Below, piece by piece: positions 9,858 to 19,711 of a stretch of DNA of 26,500 nucleotides. A program made the translations under genes and the position numbers. Origin of the DNA: Selaginella moellendorffii (taxonomy: Eukaryota; Streptophyta; Lycopodiopsida; Selaginellales; Selaginellaceae); assembly GCF_000143415.4 (NCBI RefSeq), contig NW_003314286.1, forward strand, positions 1 to 26,500, given 5' to 3'. Below the pieces are notes generated by a model, which worked only from the letters and a program-made list of their open reading frames with translations, did no database searches and had not been told where the DNA came from. Position 1 is the first letter of the stretch, and each line of letters starts with the position of its first letter.

Positions 9858-12430
9858 CTCAGTCCGCCAAGGATGCCCCCTCGCACCATACCTGTTCCTG
9901 TTTGTTGCAAATGCTCTGGCCTACTACCTCGCCCGACCACAGGGTCCAAAAGGTATGCCCCTTCCAGGCTGCGGCGCCGCGCTTCAGGACATGAATGAAG
10001 CCTCAAAGGAGGACCTCCTATCCTCAGCCTTTGCAGATGACACAAGCTTGATCGTGGAGGGATCACCGGAGAACCTCTCAAACGTCTAAAGGGACCTGGA
10101 CTTTTTCAATGAGGCCATGGGATCGAAAATAAACTGGCACAAATCGGTAGGACTATGGCTCCCCCCCGGCAGACCTTCAACATGGGGCACGGAGCTGGGC
10201 TTCAAATGGCTGGACACGGAGGAGACCACCCGCTACCTTGGATTCCAAGTGGGATGCCAGTATGATCCAGAACCCCAGAACAAAAAAGCAGTAACAAAAC
10301 TAAGGGATCCACTCAAGTTCTGGGCGAGCCGAAAACTATCGTTCTCAGCACGCTGCGTGGTGGCCAACAGCATCCTACTTGGAGCGATCTGGTTCCTGGC
10401 AGCATGCTGGAACATGGACAGGCGAACGATCCAGGAAATGAACCAACTCATTCGAACCTATGTCTGGAAAGGCTCCTCCTGCATGTCGCGTGGTGGAGCA
10501 AAGGTCAACTGGCGGTTAGTAACACTTCCGAAGCACGAAGGCGGCCTCAATATTATTGACATCGAAGAACAATGCAAGGCTCTTCTCTTCAAAATTTTCA
10601 CAAGGATGCTCATGCCTGGCCACCAACCATGGAGAATACTGCTGCGAGCACAATTTTTGAAAGTCCTCCCAGACAGGAACAAGCACACCAGACAAAATTG
10701 GGCGCCAGACGAACAATGGCTCTTCTCAGACACCAAACTCAAAATGACAAAGGCTCACACGTTCTCAGGAAAGCTGTTCAAGCTCTGGAGGCAATTCAAG
10801 TGCAAGCTGGAACGTAAACCACCTCGTACCAAAGAACAACTGGACCGGCAGCCAATTTTCCTGAGCAAACTCTTTGCTGTCAACGGTAAAACGCTCGGAG
10901 CTTCAGAGGATCGCGGCCTGGACCAGACATGCAGAGACCTGCACAGAGCAGGGATGAGAACCTTCACAGAGGCAGACACCATGATCCAGCCCAACCAGAC
11001 AGCCCACAATCGCGACCGCATCAGTACTTTCTACGGATTAACCATCTCAGAACACAGGATGCGTAAATTCCAGACAGCCTTTTTAGCAGCCAAACACGCA
11101 TGCCTTGAACGACTAAACCTGCAAGAGGATCAACACCATCGTTGGTGGAAGGTGGACGAATCGATCGTATGCACCCTCCCCAACATGGCATCGGGACTAG
11201 TCTTCAAGGCAGGACAGGCTGGACGCTTGTACCCCATCGTTACCCCCGAGTACGAGGACCTCCCCGACATGAGCAGAGCCAAACCAATCAGAGTGATTCA
11301 AATGGAGAAAAAAACTGCCAATGTTGATCCACTGATCCCAGAAAACCAATATGCTCGCCTCTACTGGTTCCGCCAACAAACCCTGGACGAACTCAAGTGG
11401 GATCCTGCAGAGTGGCATTGGAGGGGAACCACGTGCAAGGACTTCTTCCAGTACGAGACCAAGCTGGGCCGCAAACTGATCAGGGTGCCAACTCGATCCT
11501 CCCTCATCCGGAAAGCAAAAGCCCAACAGATCCGTTCCAGGAACCACTCACACTACATCAACAAGATCTGGAAAGGGCGCTGGTCAGCTAAGAACCGCTA
11601 CTTCATGTGGCTGGCCCAACAAGAACGTCTTCCCTCTCTGGTCGCCATACATCTTCCGAACACAGCCTGCAAGACCTGTGGTGCCACAGAAACACAGTGA
11701 CACATCTTATGGGAATGTCCGGCAGCACAGGAAGTATGGGAAGGTGCAGCAGCGGTACTCAAACAAACGTCAACCGGAGGAGCTGCAATCACATACGAAT
11801 CAGTGCTCTGGGGTAGCGTCATCCAGGGAAAAACAAAGAATCCTGATGCATGGAAGTGGAGACACAACGAGGCCCCACACTTTGATCAACTCAACCAAAC
11901 TCGGACACACATTATGCACCTCCACCAGGAGCTCTTCGATGCGCTTCGGGGATGCACACTAGCAGAGATATGGAAGGCTCGCTGCGCCAGGCTGTTCGAG
12001 GACACGGACCCCTCGGCTCGAGCAACTATCTCAAAGGTTTGGTCCAGACTGATCGTCTCACTCGCGGCCCGCCTGGACACGCTGATCAAACGAGGTGAGG
12101 AAGGGAAGATAGCGAAGGAGAAGGAGCTATGGCCGTTTTTTAGAGGAAGAAGCGAGGCTGGAGAAGAAGAATGGACGTGGAAGCCACCAATATGGATTTG
12201 GCAGCACATGTTCAGGAACGAAGGCACGTGTACCTCCCCGAGTCGACAGAGTTCCACATCAGGAACTTCGGAAGCTTGGAGATCAGACATCACGGGCTCG
12301 GGTACCAGTTCTACTTCGTCCCCCTCGTCCCACCCCCCCTAAAAATCTTGAAGAGCTCTTTCCCGGTTTCGAGCATGTCGAAATCGGACTCTATGGTTTA
12401 TAGAGGATAAACTAATCAAAACCCCATTGA
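9858..12430 (+). mobile_element. 5'-truncated LINE (non-LTR retrotransposon), 2573 bp
   Basis: It is bounded on both sides by the same 16-bp sequence and interrupts the family A RT. The body begins inside the LINE RT and runs to a 3' UTR (12343-12430) containing a TCTAT..ATAGA hairpin, ending in an A-rich but not poly(A) tail. Endonuclease, ORF1 and RT motifs upstream of VRQGCPLAP are absent. Abrupt 5' truncation plus a long target duplication is the mark of target-primed reverse transcription. It is inserted antisense to its host element. Confidence 0.92.
9859..12342 (+). pseudogene. LINE ORF2 C-terminal part (RT motifs and zinc domain)
   Basis: One frame runs 9859-12342. Motifs: SVRQGCPLAPYLF at the start, the catalytic FADDT near 10030, then a FF..A..GSKINWHKS segment, all standard in LINE RTs. 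A long connection region follows. The zinc-binding domain after RT (zf-RVT type) reads CKTCGATETQ, then HILWECPAAQEVW around 11668-11740. TAA at 10087-10089 and TGA at 11698-11700 are premature; the second fits CGA to TGA inside the zinc domain. Apart from these, 828 codons are open, so inactivation looks recent compared with the neighbours. The clade (L1-like or other) is not decided. Confidence 0.92.
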
Positions 12431-12446
12431 CAAAGGGTAAATAAAG
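12431..12446. repeat. LINE target-site duplication, right copy
   Basis: Perfect 16-bp match to 9842-9857. To its right the family A RT continues (minus-strand reading ERLLAAGFIYPL). Confidence 0.92.
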
Positions 12447-12803
12447 CCGGCTGCTAGAAGTCGCTCAATCTCCAACTTCATCTCTAAGTGCAGACTGGTT
12501 TGGCAGTCTCTGAAAGCACAATACTATGCATGATTGTGTCCATGGGAACTCTTGGAAGCTGGCTGTAGTCCCAAGCAACATGTCCTTGAAACCATGGAGG
12601 AGATCTAAGAGCTTTGTTGTGTTTGTTGAAGCAAGGGATGTGGCGATAAAGACCGGGTCCTTGTCATCGCCTAGGAAAACAGCATGAACCTTGGAGTCTA
12701 GAGAAACCTTGCTCTTAGGGGGTTCATCTATCTTGGATTCCTCCCTGACCTTGGAAACTAAAGTGCAGGGAGTGCCTTTTGCCTCTTGCATCATGGCGAT
12801 TGC
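12447..12803 (-). pseudogene. Family A pre-RT linker and start of RT
   Basis: Reading leftward, the linker has VFLGDDKDP and a LLDLLHGFKDML helix, then in the next frame P..PMDTIMHSIVLSETAKPV, then in a third frame the RT start LEIERLLAAGFIYPL. This order (FLGD linker, H-I-L..AKPV, E-I-..LL.AGFI) is typical of plant Tat/Athila-type Ty3 polyproteins. Two frameshifts lie between 12560 and 12490. TAG at 12804-12806 separates it from the RNase H. Confidence 0.78.
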
Positions 12804-13553
12804 CTAATGGGATAACCTGTTTGCCCAAAAGTTTTCTTCACGAGGGACACTTTGAAAAGTCACCTGAGAGAACTCATCCATCAGGTTGACCGCCCGCTAC
12901 CATAGCTCTTTCAAGTTCTCTTTGCGGACTTGGTATTTTCCAGTAAGTTGGCGTATGATGAGTTGCGCATCTCCAATGAAAGTGACTCGCCTAAACTTGA
13001 GATCTGTGGCCAACTTCATGGCACTAATAGCCGCCAAGTACTCTACTTCATTAGTTGATGTTGCTGGCAAAGTGATAGAGAGGTCGGCTACTTTGTTCTC
13101 CGTAGAATCAATCATCCAAACTCCAATGCCGGCAACTTGGTTTTTGGGGCAAAAAGCACTATCGAAATAAACTGTAATCATAGGAGTGTCCTCTTCTTCA
13201 AATAAAGATGCTGGGGACACCACATCCAGCAAGACTGACTCTGGCAAGTTAGGCAAGACCGTTGCTGTTGGATCCGGAGTCTTTGTCTGTTGGTCTCTTT
13301 GCTTCTGATGCTCTGAGCACTCGATGTCCAATGCAAGGACTGTAGCCAGGTACTCTGCAAGTGAAGGAAGATCCTCCACCAAAGTCCAGTCCAAGTCTGG
13401 TGCTAAAGTTTCAGTGTAATACCCTTGGATCTGTACCGGAGGCTCCATGGTAGGAAATTCTGAACTCAAAGAGCTATAACATGCATGCAGCACGTCTGAT
13501 TGGCTTGATTCTTTTTGCCAGTCGTGTGTCTCAATGTCATCTTCCGTCTCCAA
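12804..13553 (-). pseudogene. RNase H domain (RVT_3 / archaeal-like type) of family A
   Basis: An acidic N-terminal spacer leads into VYFDSAF (catalytic Asp), AGIGVW, TSTNEVEYLAA (catalytic Glu) and FIGDAQLIIRQ (catalytic Asp). After a TAG at 12897-12899 the same frame gives SVPREENFWANRLSH, where the family normally has the fourth catalytic Asp; here it is Asn. The domain degrades RNA in RNA/DNA hybrids. This RVT_3 form is the extra RNase H known in plant Tat elements. It lies between protease and RT, in frame with both. In the usual Tat layout it follows RT and the first RNase H, so the position is odd. TAG at 12804-12806 ends the domain. Confidence 0.85.
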
Positions 13554-13724
13554 GAAACATCATGACAAAATACACTTGGAGTCATCAGCTACCGCGATTT
13601 TAGTAGGAAGATGCTGGCTGTGTGACACCTCAAATAGTTGCTAAAGAGAATGGAGTTCAGCTGTGTCCTGTGAAAGATGGGCCTGGTTTGGAGCAATTGT
13701 GTCATCTAGCTCCATAAGAGAAAG

Positions 13725-14450
13725 TCAGTCCCATGCAAGAAACAAGTCGAGAAGCCCTTCCTCTATCGAGAAACACTCCGGAAAGCTAGATGTAGTAGCC
13801 CGTACTCTATAAGCCCTGCCATCAAATAAAGAGGGCGTGGCTAAAGGCTCGGCCTTATTCTCAAATAAATAGAGTGAAGCTGAGAGATGTCTCAGGCTAT
13901 CAGACTCACCTCCAACCATGTCAATTGCATTGCATGAGAAAGCATCCGTCATATAGATGGTTGACTCCACCGCCAACTCAAGAAAAACCTCTGTGAGTTC
14001 AGGAAGAAAGTGTGGTGTGGAGGCCATCTTAGTCTGAGCCTGCTGGGCTTGCCGGGAAAGAGCTCTGCTGTGGTTGTTAAGAAAGGTGGCGCTATGAGTT
14101 GCATTGCTGATTTCCATCTTGCCTTTTGCGTTGTCAATGGTGCAATGGGCTGTGACTTGCCATGAGTGGCCAAGGATGATAGAGTCCTTCAAAGAGGGCA
14201 TTCCAAGACGTTGGTAGTCAACCACGAGGAAATCCACCTCAAAAATAACACCTTGCACAGAGACCTTGACACCAGAGCAAATGCCCGCTGGAGGAACAGT
14301 ATGGTTTGCGAACATCTTGAGCATGATGGAGGAGCTCTCAGTGATCTGTAGATGTGCTGAAAGGGCAGCTTCGAGAGAGATAATGTTGCTTCCAGAACCA
14401 GAGTCAACCAAAGCATCCATCCTATAAGAGGAAGTACCGTTCTACACCGG
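13725..14450 (-). pseudogene. Retropepsin-like aspartic protease of family A
   Basis: ALVDSGSGSNIIS near the N-terminus has the catalytic DSG triad, and DSIILGHSW about 75 residues later is the partner ILG motif of pepsin-type retroviral proteases. The domain would process the polyprotein in cytoplasmic virus-like particles. The frame continues upstream to the end of gag with a TAG near 14430, so gag and protease were probably one ORF. Downstream, TGA (13725-13727), a TAG and a TGA interrupt the linker to the RNase H, all in one frame. Confidence 0.88.
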
Positions 14451-14479
14451 AAGGAAGAATGGACTAGGATCACCACCAT

Positions 14480-15895
14480 ATCTTGTCATGTCGACAATGT
14501 GCACCTCTTGAGGAGCCCTCTTGAGAGTGCTTTCTAGTGTTCCTGACCGTGCAAACTCCTATAAACACTGGCCAAATCCCGGGACAAGACACAACATGTC
14601 TCGGAGTGAAAAGGTGACGGGAGTGTCAACCAGCTGTTGAAAAATCGGTTCCAGAACAGGAATAGCTGTTGGTGAGATCTCAGGAGGAGAAGAGAGTAGT
14701 GACTTGAATGGGAGCTTACAAGCCACCCTCTATGTTACTGGATCTGGGGCTGACACAGATTCACTCTCAACCGGCACCAAGGGATCGATGCCGGGCTGAG
14801 CTTCTTCGCTTGGGCTCGAGTGGCTGCAGTTTGCTGCTGTTGCCTATAGAGTTCCTCGGCTACCAAAATTGTGTTGACCAATGAGGCTGGTGCCTTGCCT
14901 TTGCTTGATGAAGGGGCTGCCTCAATTGCTTGTCGCTCCAACTACTCCTGATACATCTCTAGACCCCGAGACGATGTGGAATTATTAGCGAAGGGATGTT
15001 GTTGGACATGTTGAGAAGATGAAGGCTGAAGCTCTGGGTGAAGCTTGAAGCAGCGCTGTGTGTTGTGTGTGTTTGTCTCGCAGTGAGTGCACCAACGAGA
15101 TTTAAATCTGCATTCCCGAGCTGTAGCGACCTCTTTCCTGGACTCCACCAGCTCTTGGAGCAGTTTGTCATGGTGTGATTGTTGCTGAAGAATGATCTCG
15201 TTCAGTTGCCGCATCTCGTTGGCAAAGTTCTCAAGAGCCAGAGGTGTATGCTCAATAGGGACGGGCTTTGGTGTGGATGGGTGAACATTTGCACAAGGTG
15301 ACTTTGATGGGATGATGGCTTGGTCGAAATCAACTCTAGCAATCCCCAGGTCAACCAAAAGCTCTCTTTCCAGCTTTGTGGCAAACAAAAATGCCTTGTG
15401 GCAAGAGCTGAATGTCTTCTTAAGAAGTTTTCGCTGCAAGTTCCCACGCAAACCCGCTGTGAATGCCATGATCCCCTGTTGCTCATCTTGGACCACTCTA
15501 TGATCCCAACACTGCTTTCAGTAAGCTCAAAACCATGTGATGTAATCAGGAACAGACTCGTGAGCACTCTGCTGGAACGAAAAGAGGTCAACAAGTAGCC
15601 GATTTGTGGGTTTTTCCTTAACAAAGTGTTCTCTGAAAGAAGCAAGTAGTGTCTAGAAGTCTGTTCGGTCCTCTGGGAGGAGAGAATTTGTCCAAGTTGC
15701 TGCTTTGCCTTCAAGAGGCTGCAAGAAGTCGCGGCATATACGATCATCGTCGATGATCATGTTTGTGGTGCAGTAGTAATCAAAGTGACTGATATGCGAT
15801 GTTGGAGAGACTGTTCCAACACCTGAGAAGGTCGGAAGATCACTCCCCTTTTGCAAAACGTGAAGCTGAGGTCGAGCTAAAGGTGGCTGCGCCAT
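14480..15895 (-). pseudogene. Gag of Ty3/Gypsy family A, copy 2
   Basis: Starts at the ATG of MAQPPLARPQ. The capsid region has the retrotransposon gag pattern FLQPLEGKAATW, then FREHF..EK, FSFQQSAHESVPDYITWF. The CX2CX4HX4C zinc knuckle (CTHC..H..C) and a Gln-rich tail follow, as in copy 1. Broken by a TAG at 15653-15655, two TGA near 15530-15545 (likely CGA), TAG at 14942-14944 (CAG in copy 1), a small indel frameshift near 14810, and a TAG where copy 1 has CAG in PVTQRV. The frame upstream of the ATG (about 15900-16010) is Ser-rich and coding-like, with one TAA, so the true start may lie further out. Confidence 0.85.
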
Positions 15896-16024
15896 AGCTT
15901 ATAGATCTAAGTCACTAGAATCTGCCGAGGATGAAGAGGACTCGGCCCGAGAAGGTGCTGTGTTGTACCTAAGCTGCCTTTGGATGTTAGAAAGTTTACT
16001 CCGTACCTTAGGGCCTTGAGGTAT

Positions 16025-16039
16025 GGTAAAAGGGTGCCA
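16025..16039 (-). other. Possible primer-binding site of family A
   Basis: Minus-strand TGGCACCCTTTTACC starts with the TGG that pairs with a tRNA CCA end and sits about 130 nt upstream of the gag ATG. The matching tRNA is not identified. Confidence 0.25.
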
Positions 16040-16243
16040 ATTTTATCGCACGTCTAGTTTGTACCGGCATCAAATACCCTGAACACTGCAAATGCCCAGT
16101 CACGGCAACTGGGTTGACAGGAGGAAGAAGACTATAGGCTAGTGTTCAAGTTGCTCAAAGTTGCCGAAAATGCTTGTGACAAAGAGGAATAAGGGTGATA
16201 ACCTCAAGCACACGTAACTATTGACCTCTAGGGTAACCGCTGG

Positions 16244-16327
16244 AGTAGCCAGTAACCAGTAACCAGTAACCAGTAACTAGTTACTAGTAACCAGTAACTG
16301 GGGACCTGTAACCTATAATCAGTAACC
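16244..16327. repeat. 7-bp tandem array, AGTAACC type, 12 units
   Basis: Twelve consecutive 7-mers (AGTAACC, AGTTACT, GGGGACC and so on). It is the inverted homologue of 4980-5049, upstream of gag on the minus strand, in a probable LTR or leader. The two arrays have diverged by substitution and unit number. Confidence 0.9.
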
Positions 16328-16425
16328 CTGTTCTCGCTCCTACTCCTGTGCCTGCTCCAACACCAACTCCTATCCCTGTTCCTATGCGAACTCTTGTTCC
16401 TACTCCTATTCCTGTTCCTACAGTT
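16328..16425. repeat. Degenerate CCTRTT hexanucleotide tract
   Basis: Runs of CCTACT, CCTGTG, CCTGCT, CCTGTT and CCTATT repeated with variation. One frame reads as Pro-x dipeptides, but as a by-product of the repeat. The first about 35 bp are shared with 4943-4976 in inverted orientation, so the tract belongs to the family A flank. Confidence 0.75.
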
Positions 16426-17376
16426 ACTTGTTCCCTGAAGATTGCTTTGTTCCCAAGGAACCCCCAACAAAGTTTAACCCAAAAGAGAAAAATGAGTCCT
16501 TTGGCCTCAATCCTTCACCATTTTGATTGTTGGTGGGCTCATTGGAAAGGGCTCAGCCTTTTCTACCCTCTATCACAGGAATTTGGGAAGAAGTCACCTC
16601 AATATTCCCCCGAAATCCATGAAGAGTTAGCCCAAAACGCCAACATTGTGGAAAAACATGTGCATGTCCGTGATGTAGATCGATACTAAGGCGCCGTTGG
16701 TATTTCTGGAAAGCCTAGGACCAGGAGCACCTCTAGAAACAAATGGCATCCAAAACAAAGCCCGAAGGAGCACGAATTTCTGCTACAAAGATGACCCAAT
16801 CTAGCTGGAGAAGAAAATCCTTTTGCATGTCGTCAATTTGCCCAAATCTAGTGCCAAGAATCACCACTACTCGTGGATCTAGGCCAGATTTACAAGTCCA
16901 AATGCACTACCTTGAGAAATTGGGCCGAGGATCCAGGCCAAAAAGTGAAAACCCCAAAATGCTCATTCGACCGAGCCAAGAAACATTGTATCTCCTCAAA
17001 TACTGCACGACTTGATGAGCGCCATACCTTGCTGGAAAGAGGAGCTCTAGACCTATCCAACACAGCCAAGATCAAACAAAACCATTACAAGATGAATAAG
17101 GAATTCTTTCCCAAAGTCTGCGGCCAAAAGAAAAAGAGAAAAATGACGCTTCAGAAAGTGTTGCACGTTACGCCGGGTTCACCATTTGTTGGGGAAAGGA
17201 GGGGCGCCTCCCCCAACGCTCGCTCAAACACGAGAAATGCTTCACAGCTCTTTGCAAAATGCCCCTTCTCTTGCCCTTGTGAGGCAAGGGTTTTATACAA
17301 GGAAGATAGGGAATATTTTGAGGACCAGAATATTCCTTCTTTCTCTCTCACTCTCCCAGTGGCCACGCCCTAATAG
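16426..17376. other. Unassigned non-coding DNA
   Basis: No ORF has recognisable motifs. The right end (about 17293) has a TTTTATACAAGG TATA-like box and a hairpin, and the family C LTR homology starts at 17377. It could be the diverged U3 of that LTR or unrelated filler; it does not resemble the U3 of the copy at 23721. Confidence 0.4.
17310..17337. repeat. 8-bp inverted repeat
   Basis: GGAATATT and AATATTCC separated by 12 nt, just downstream of a TATA-like box. Function unknown. Confidence 0.45.
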
Positions 17377-18077
17377 CACTACCTACTTGGATACTTGGCA
17401 TAGCTCATCGGAACCTCACTCTATGCCTATGGCTAGAGCACCCAAAGGTGGAAGGTGGGGAGAGTACCCATGAGGATCGTGTAGGGCTATAGTGTTCTAA
17501 AAGTCCCAGACTGTGGAAAGGAAGAGGAGCAATCATCTAGTGTAATGACTAAAGATACAATTACATGGCGAGGAAGTCCTAGAGGACAGTGGAACTTAGT
17601 GGTTGGGCCTACAAACCTTGATCCAATGGTAGTGTTGGCAAACAAGGCCATGGATAAAAAGGGGCTTGGTGGGGATTGTAAAAGGGGTATTGAGGAAGAT
17701 TGTTCCCCATGCCTACTGCCATCCTAAGGATGCTAAAGAGTGGATTTGGGATGACTACTCATGGATGGATGGCCCAATCTTAGAGAGACGGGACTATGAT
17801 GTAGGTGGTATTGGACCACCAATGTAGCAAAGGTGAATGGGCATGGCCTTAGTGTAACGGGCTGATATATCAATGGTACCTTTGGGTGTTGGTTATGGGA
17901 TTGGACACGTGGAGCACTTGGACCAAGTGCAAAGGTTGAGTGGTAGGGATGCTATTCTCAAGGCTAGCCAGCCCCAAGTCCGGAGAAAGACTTATGGAGG
18001 TTGTGAGTGAGACTCCTCCAGGTGGTCGAAGGTGTGGTTAAGTGACTAAAGTAAAATGGAAAATTTAATCGCTTACA
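17377..18077 (+). repeat. Family C LTR, 3' portion
   Basis: Matches the two units at 24512-25142 and 25410-26041 over its length, beginning at CACTACCTACTTGG. It ends GTGACTAAAG..TCGCTTACA just before a primer-binding site, as an LTR end should. It has many more C-to-T and G-to-A changes than the right-hand copies, so it is older. The U3 start is not present. Confidence 0.75.
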
Positions 18078-18080
18078 ATT

Positions 18081-18092
18081 TGGTATTGGAGC
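18081..18092 (+). other. Degenerate primer-binding site (initiator-Met tRNA type)
   Basis: TGGTATTGGAGC, 10 of 12 identical to the usual plant TGGTATCAGAGC, three bases after the LTR end ACA. It fixes the LTR boundary and the plus-strand orientation of this element. Confidence 0.65.
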
Positions 18093-19425
18093 TATTCCTT
18101 AGTTTGACTCTTATTAGTGCTCAAGTATATTACCACTAGTGTTGGCATCGAAAGGTACTAGGAGTGGGCCTATTCTTGGGGAGTAGTAGATTAAGAAGAC
18201 ATGGCTCTACATTACAGTTCATGTGTGAACTTGTAGGTGATGTGGTAGATAGAAAAGGGCCAATAATGGAATGACTTTGGGATCTTGGGAACAGTATAAA
18301 GTTTTCCTCAGAAAGTTGAGGATGTGATCTAGATGAACATTTGACTTAGCAAACTGGCTATTGTAATTGCAGTAAGCAACTATAGTTGGGATCATAGGAA
18401 AGGTAGAGACTCCAAAACAATAAAGGAGTCACAAGATTATCTTCATATAATTGAGGCTGGTGCTTATGAATTTGAGATAGAAATTAATGATCGTGAGAGG
18501 TCAAATATGGATAAGGACACAAGTCTTTGAAATGGTAGCCAAGATTACCTTTAATAAATGCTGGAACAAACACAAAGAGTTAAGGGTGTACTTAGAGGAT
18601 GAGTCAGTATTCTTATCATATAGACGGATAGTCCTAAGAGGCAAAGGTAGCCCACAAGGAACGGGAAATAATCAAGTGTTAAAATAACATTTGCAAAGAT
18701 GGTCCTTATAAGTAGGACGTGAATACAAGATGTTGTATTCCAGTGAGTTGGCACCTCAAAGGTAGGACCTTATAGGTCATCAGATTAGTAAAGTCCAAAA
18801 AAGCTAGATAACTCAAGTAGAGTCAAGGAATGGTCCTAAGGGATTGGTAAAAACATTTGGACTAAAGTGTGTTGTGCCCCACGAAGGATGGGGAGGATTA
18901 TAAAATCCAAGTATGGGAAGAGTGGGTGTCTTATTGATGGCAAAATGTGCTATACTAAAGTTGTGGGAAAGGTGTTCCCAGAAGACAATTACTTTGACAC
19001 AAAATTGTGTGTAAACTCTATAGTGCAGTGCTAATGGATAGTTGGCATTATTGGTCTTGGCAAAGATCTAAACACAAGTAAGAAGTGTCATAAAGATGGG
19101 CTCGTAGAGTCGATGGTGTGGAGACATCGATTGCGCCAAGGCGTAATGCTTTGAGGTCAAGTTGGCGGGTTTATGAGAACCCCTTCCCAAAGGAATCCTA
19201 ATAAAAATGGGAATGGCATAGCCTAAGTTGAAAGGCATACAATTAGAGTGTGGTGACCCAAATAATAATGAAGGTGTGGAAGCACTAGCAATGAATTGTA
19301 GGACTTGACAACTATGAGGCAACTAAGTAAAAGGTGCAAAACAGTTGATTAAACTGGTAAAAGGTAACTACCCAACACTTCTTATTGAGATAAAAAAGTT
19401 AGATATACCCTTATGGGGGATAAAT

Positions 19426-19476
19426 TGTTTATATTGCGATATAATTAATCAATGTCATAAAGGGAATACTCATTGT
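19426..19476 (+). other. Possible remnant zinc-knuckle
   Basis: The frame reads CLYCDIINQCHKGNTHC before a stop. The cysteine and histidine density resembles a gag zinc knuckle, and it lies about 1.35 kb after the primer-binding site, where gag should end. The spacing is not canonical, so this is weak. Confidence 0.25.
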
Positions 19477-19691
19477 TAAAGAAGGCCATCATTAGGACAC
19501 CCAAACATTCTAAAACACTAAGAAATGATGTTTAGTGTCATGAGGGCATTAGTTAAGGCCCAAGAGACTAAGTCCCTAGTGAATGATGGATAGAACATAT
19601 TATCCAAATGTCCAAGGTTGTGGAGATGGGAGAAGTCTGTCTATCCAAATTGGACAAAGCCAAAAAAGAATTTTGGCAAGGCTAGTAATGG

Positions 19692-19711
19692 GTATATAAA
19701 GGCCTATAAAT
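19692..19711 (+). promoter_or_regulatory. Tandem TATA-like boxes
   Basis: TATATAAAGG followed by TATAAATAG within 20 nt, the second matching the plant TATA consensus. No gene is seen downstream; it could be an old LTR promoter or chance in AT-rich DNA. Confidence 0.3.

Larger units (their letters stand above)
9750..16040 (-). mobile_element. Ty3/Gypsy family A element, long copy (gag-protease-RNase H-RT), interrupted by a LINE
   Basis: Read leftward from about 16040: candidate primer-binding site, gag, aspartic protease, an RNase H, a pre-RT linker and the start of RT. The RT is split by the LINE at 9858-12430, resumes at 9841 and ends near 9760 against the family B copy. The rest of RT, the usual Ty3 RNase H, integrase and the 3' LTR are missing. 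One frame runs from protease (14420) through RNase H to about 12560, so these domains belong to a single polyprotein. The linker and the RNase H of RVT_3 type point to the plant Tat group. Nonsense codons and frameshifts show it is dead. Confidence 0.8.

Noticed and set aside
10117-11700. 527-codon ORF taken as a complete gene with an ATG start
   Set aside because: The Met is internal to the LINE RT. The same frame runs upstream to 9859 and downstream to 12342, interrupted only by two nonsense codons.
3469-15895. Whole region as one simple inverted duplication centred at 8117
   Set aside because: Family A and B copies are mirrored in orientation, but the 7-bp array lies after gag on the left and before gag on the right, and the family junctions differ. 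One duplication cannot explain it.
16348-16689. Pro-rich ORF (PTPVPAPTPTP pattern)
   Set aside because: Product of the CCTRTT hexanucleotide tract. The rest of the ORF has no motif and the repeat belongs to the family A flank.
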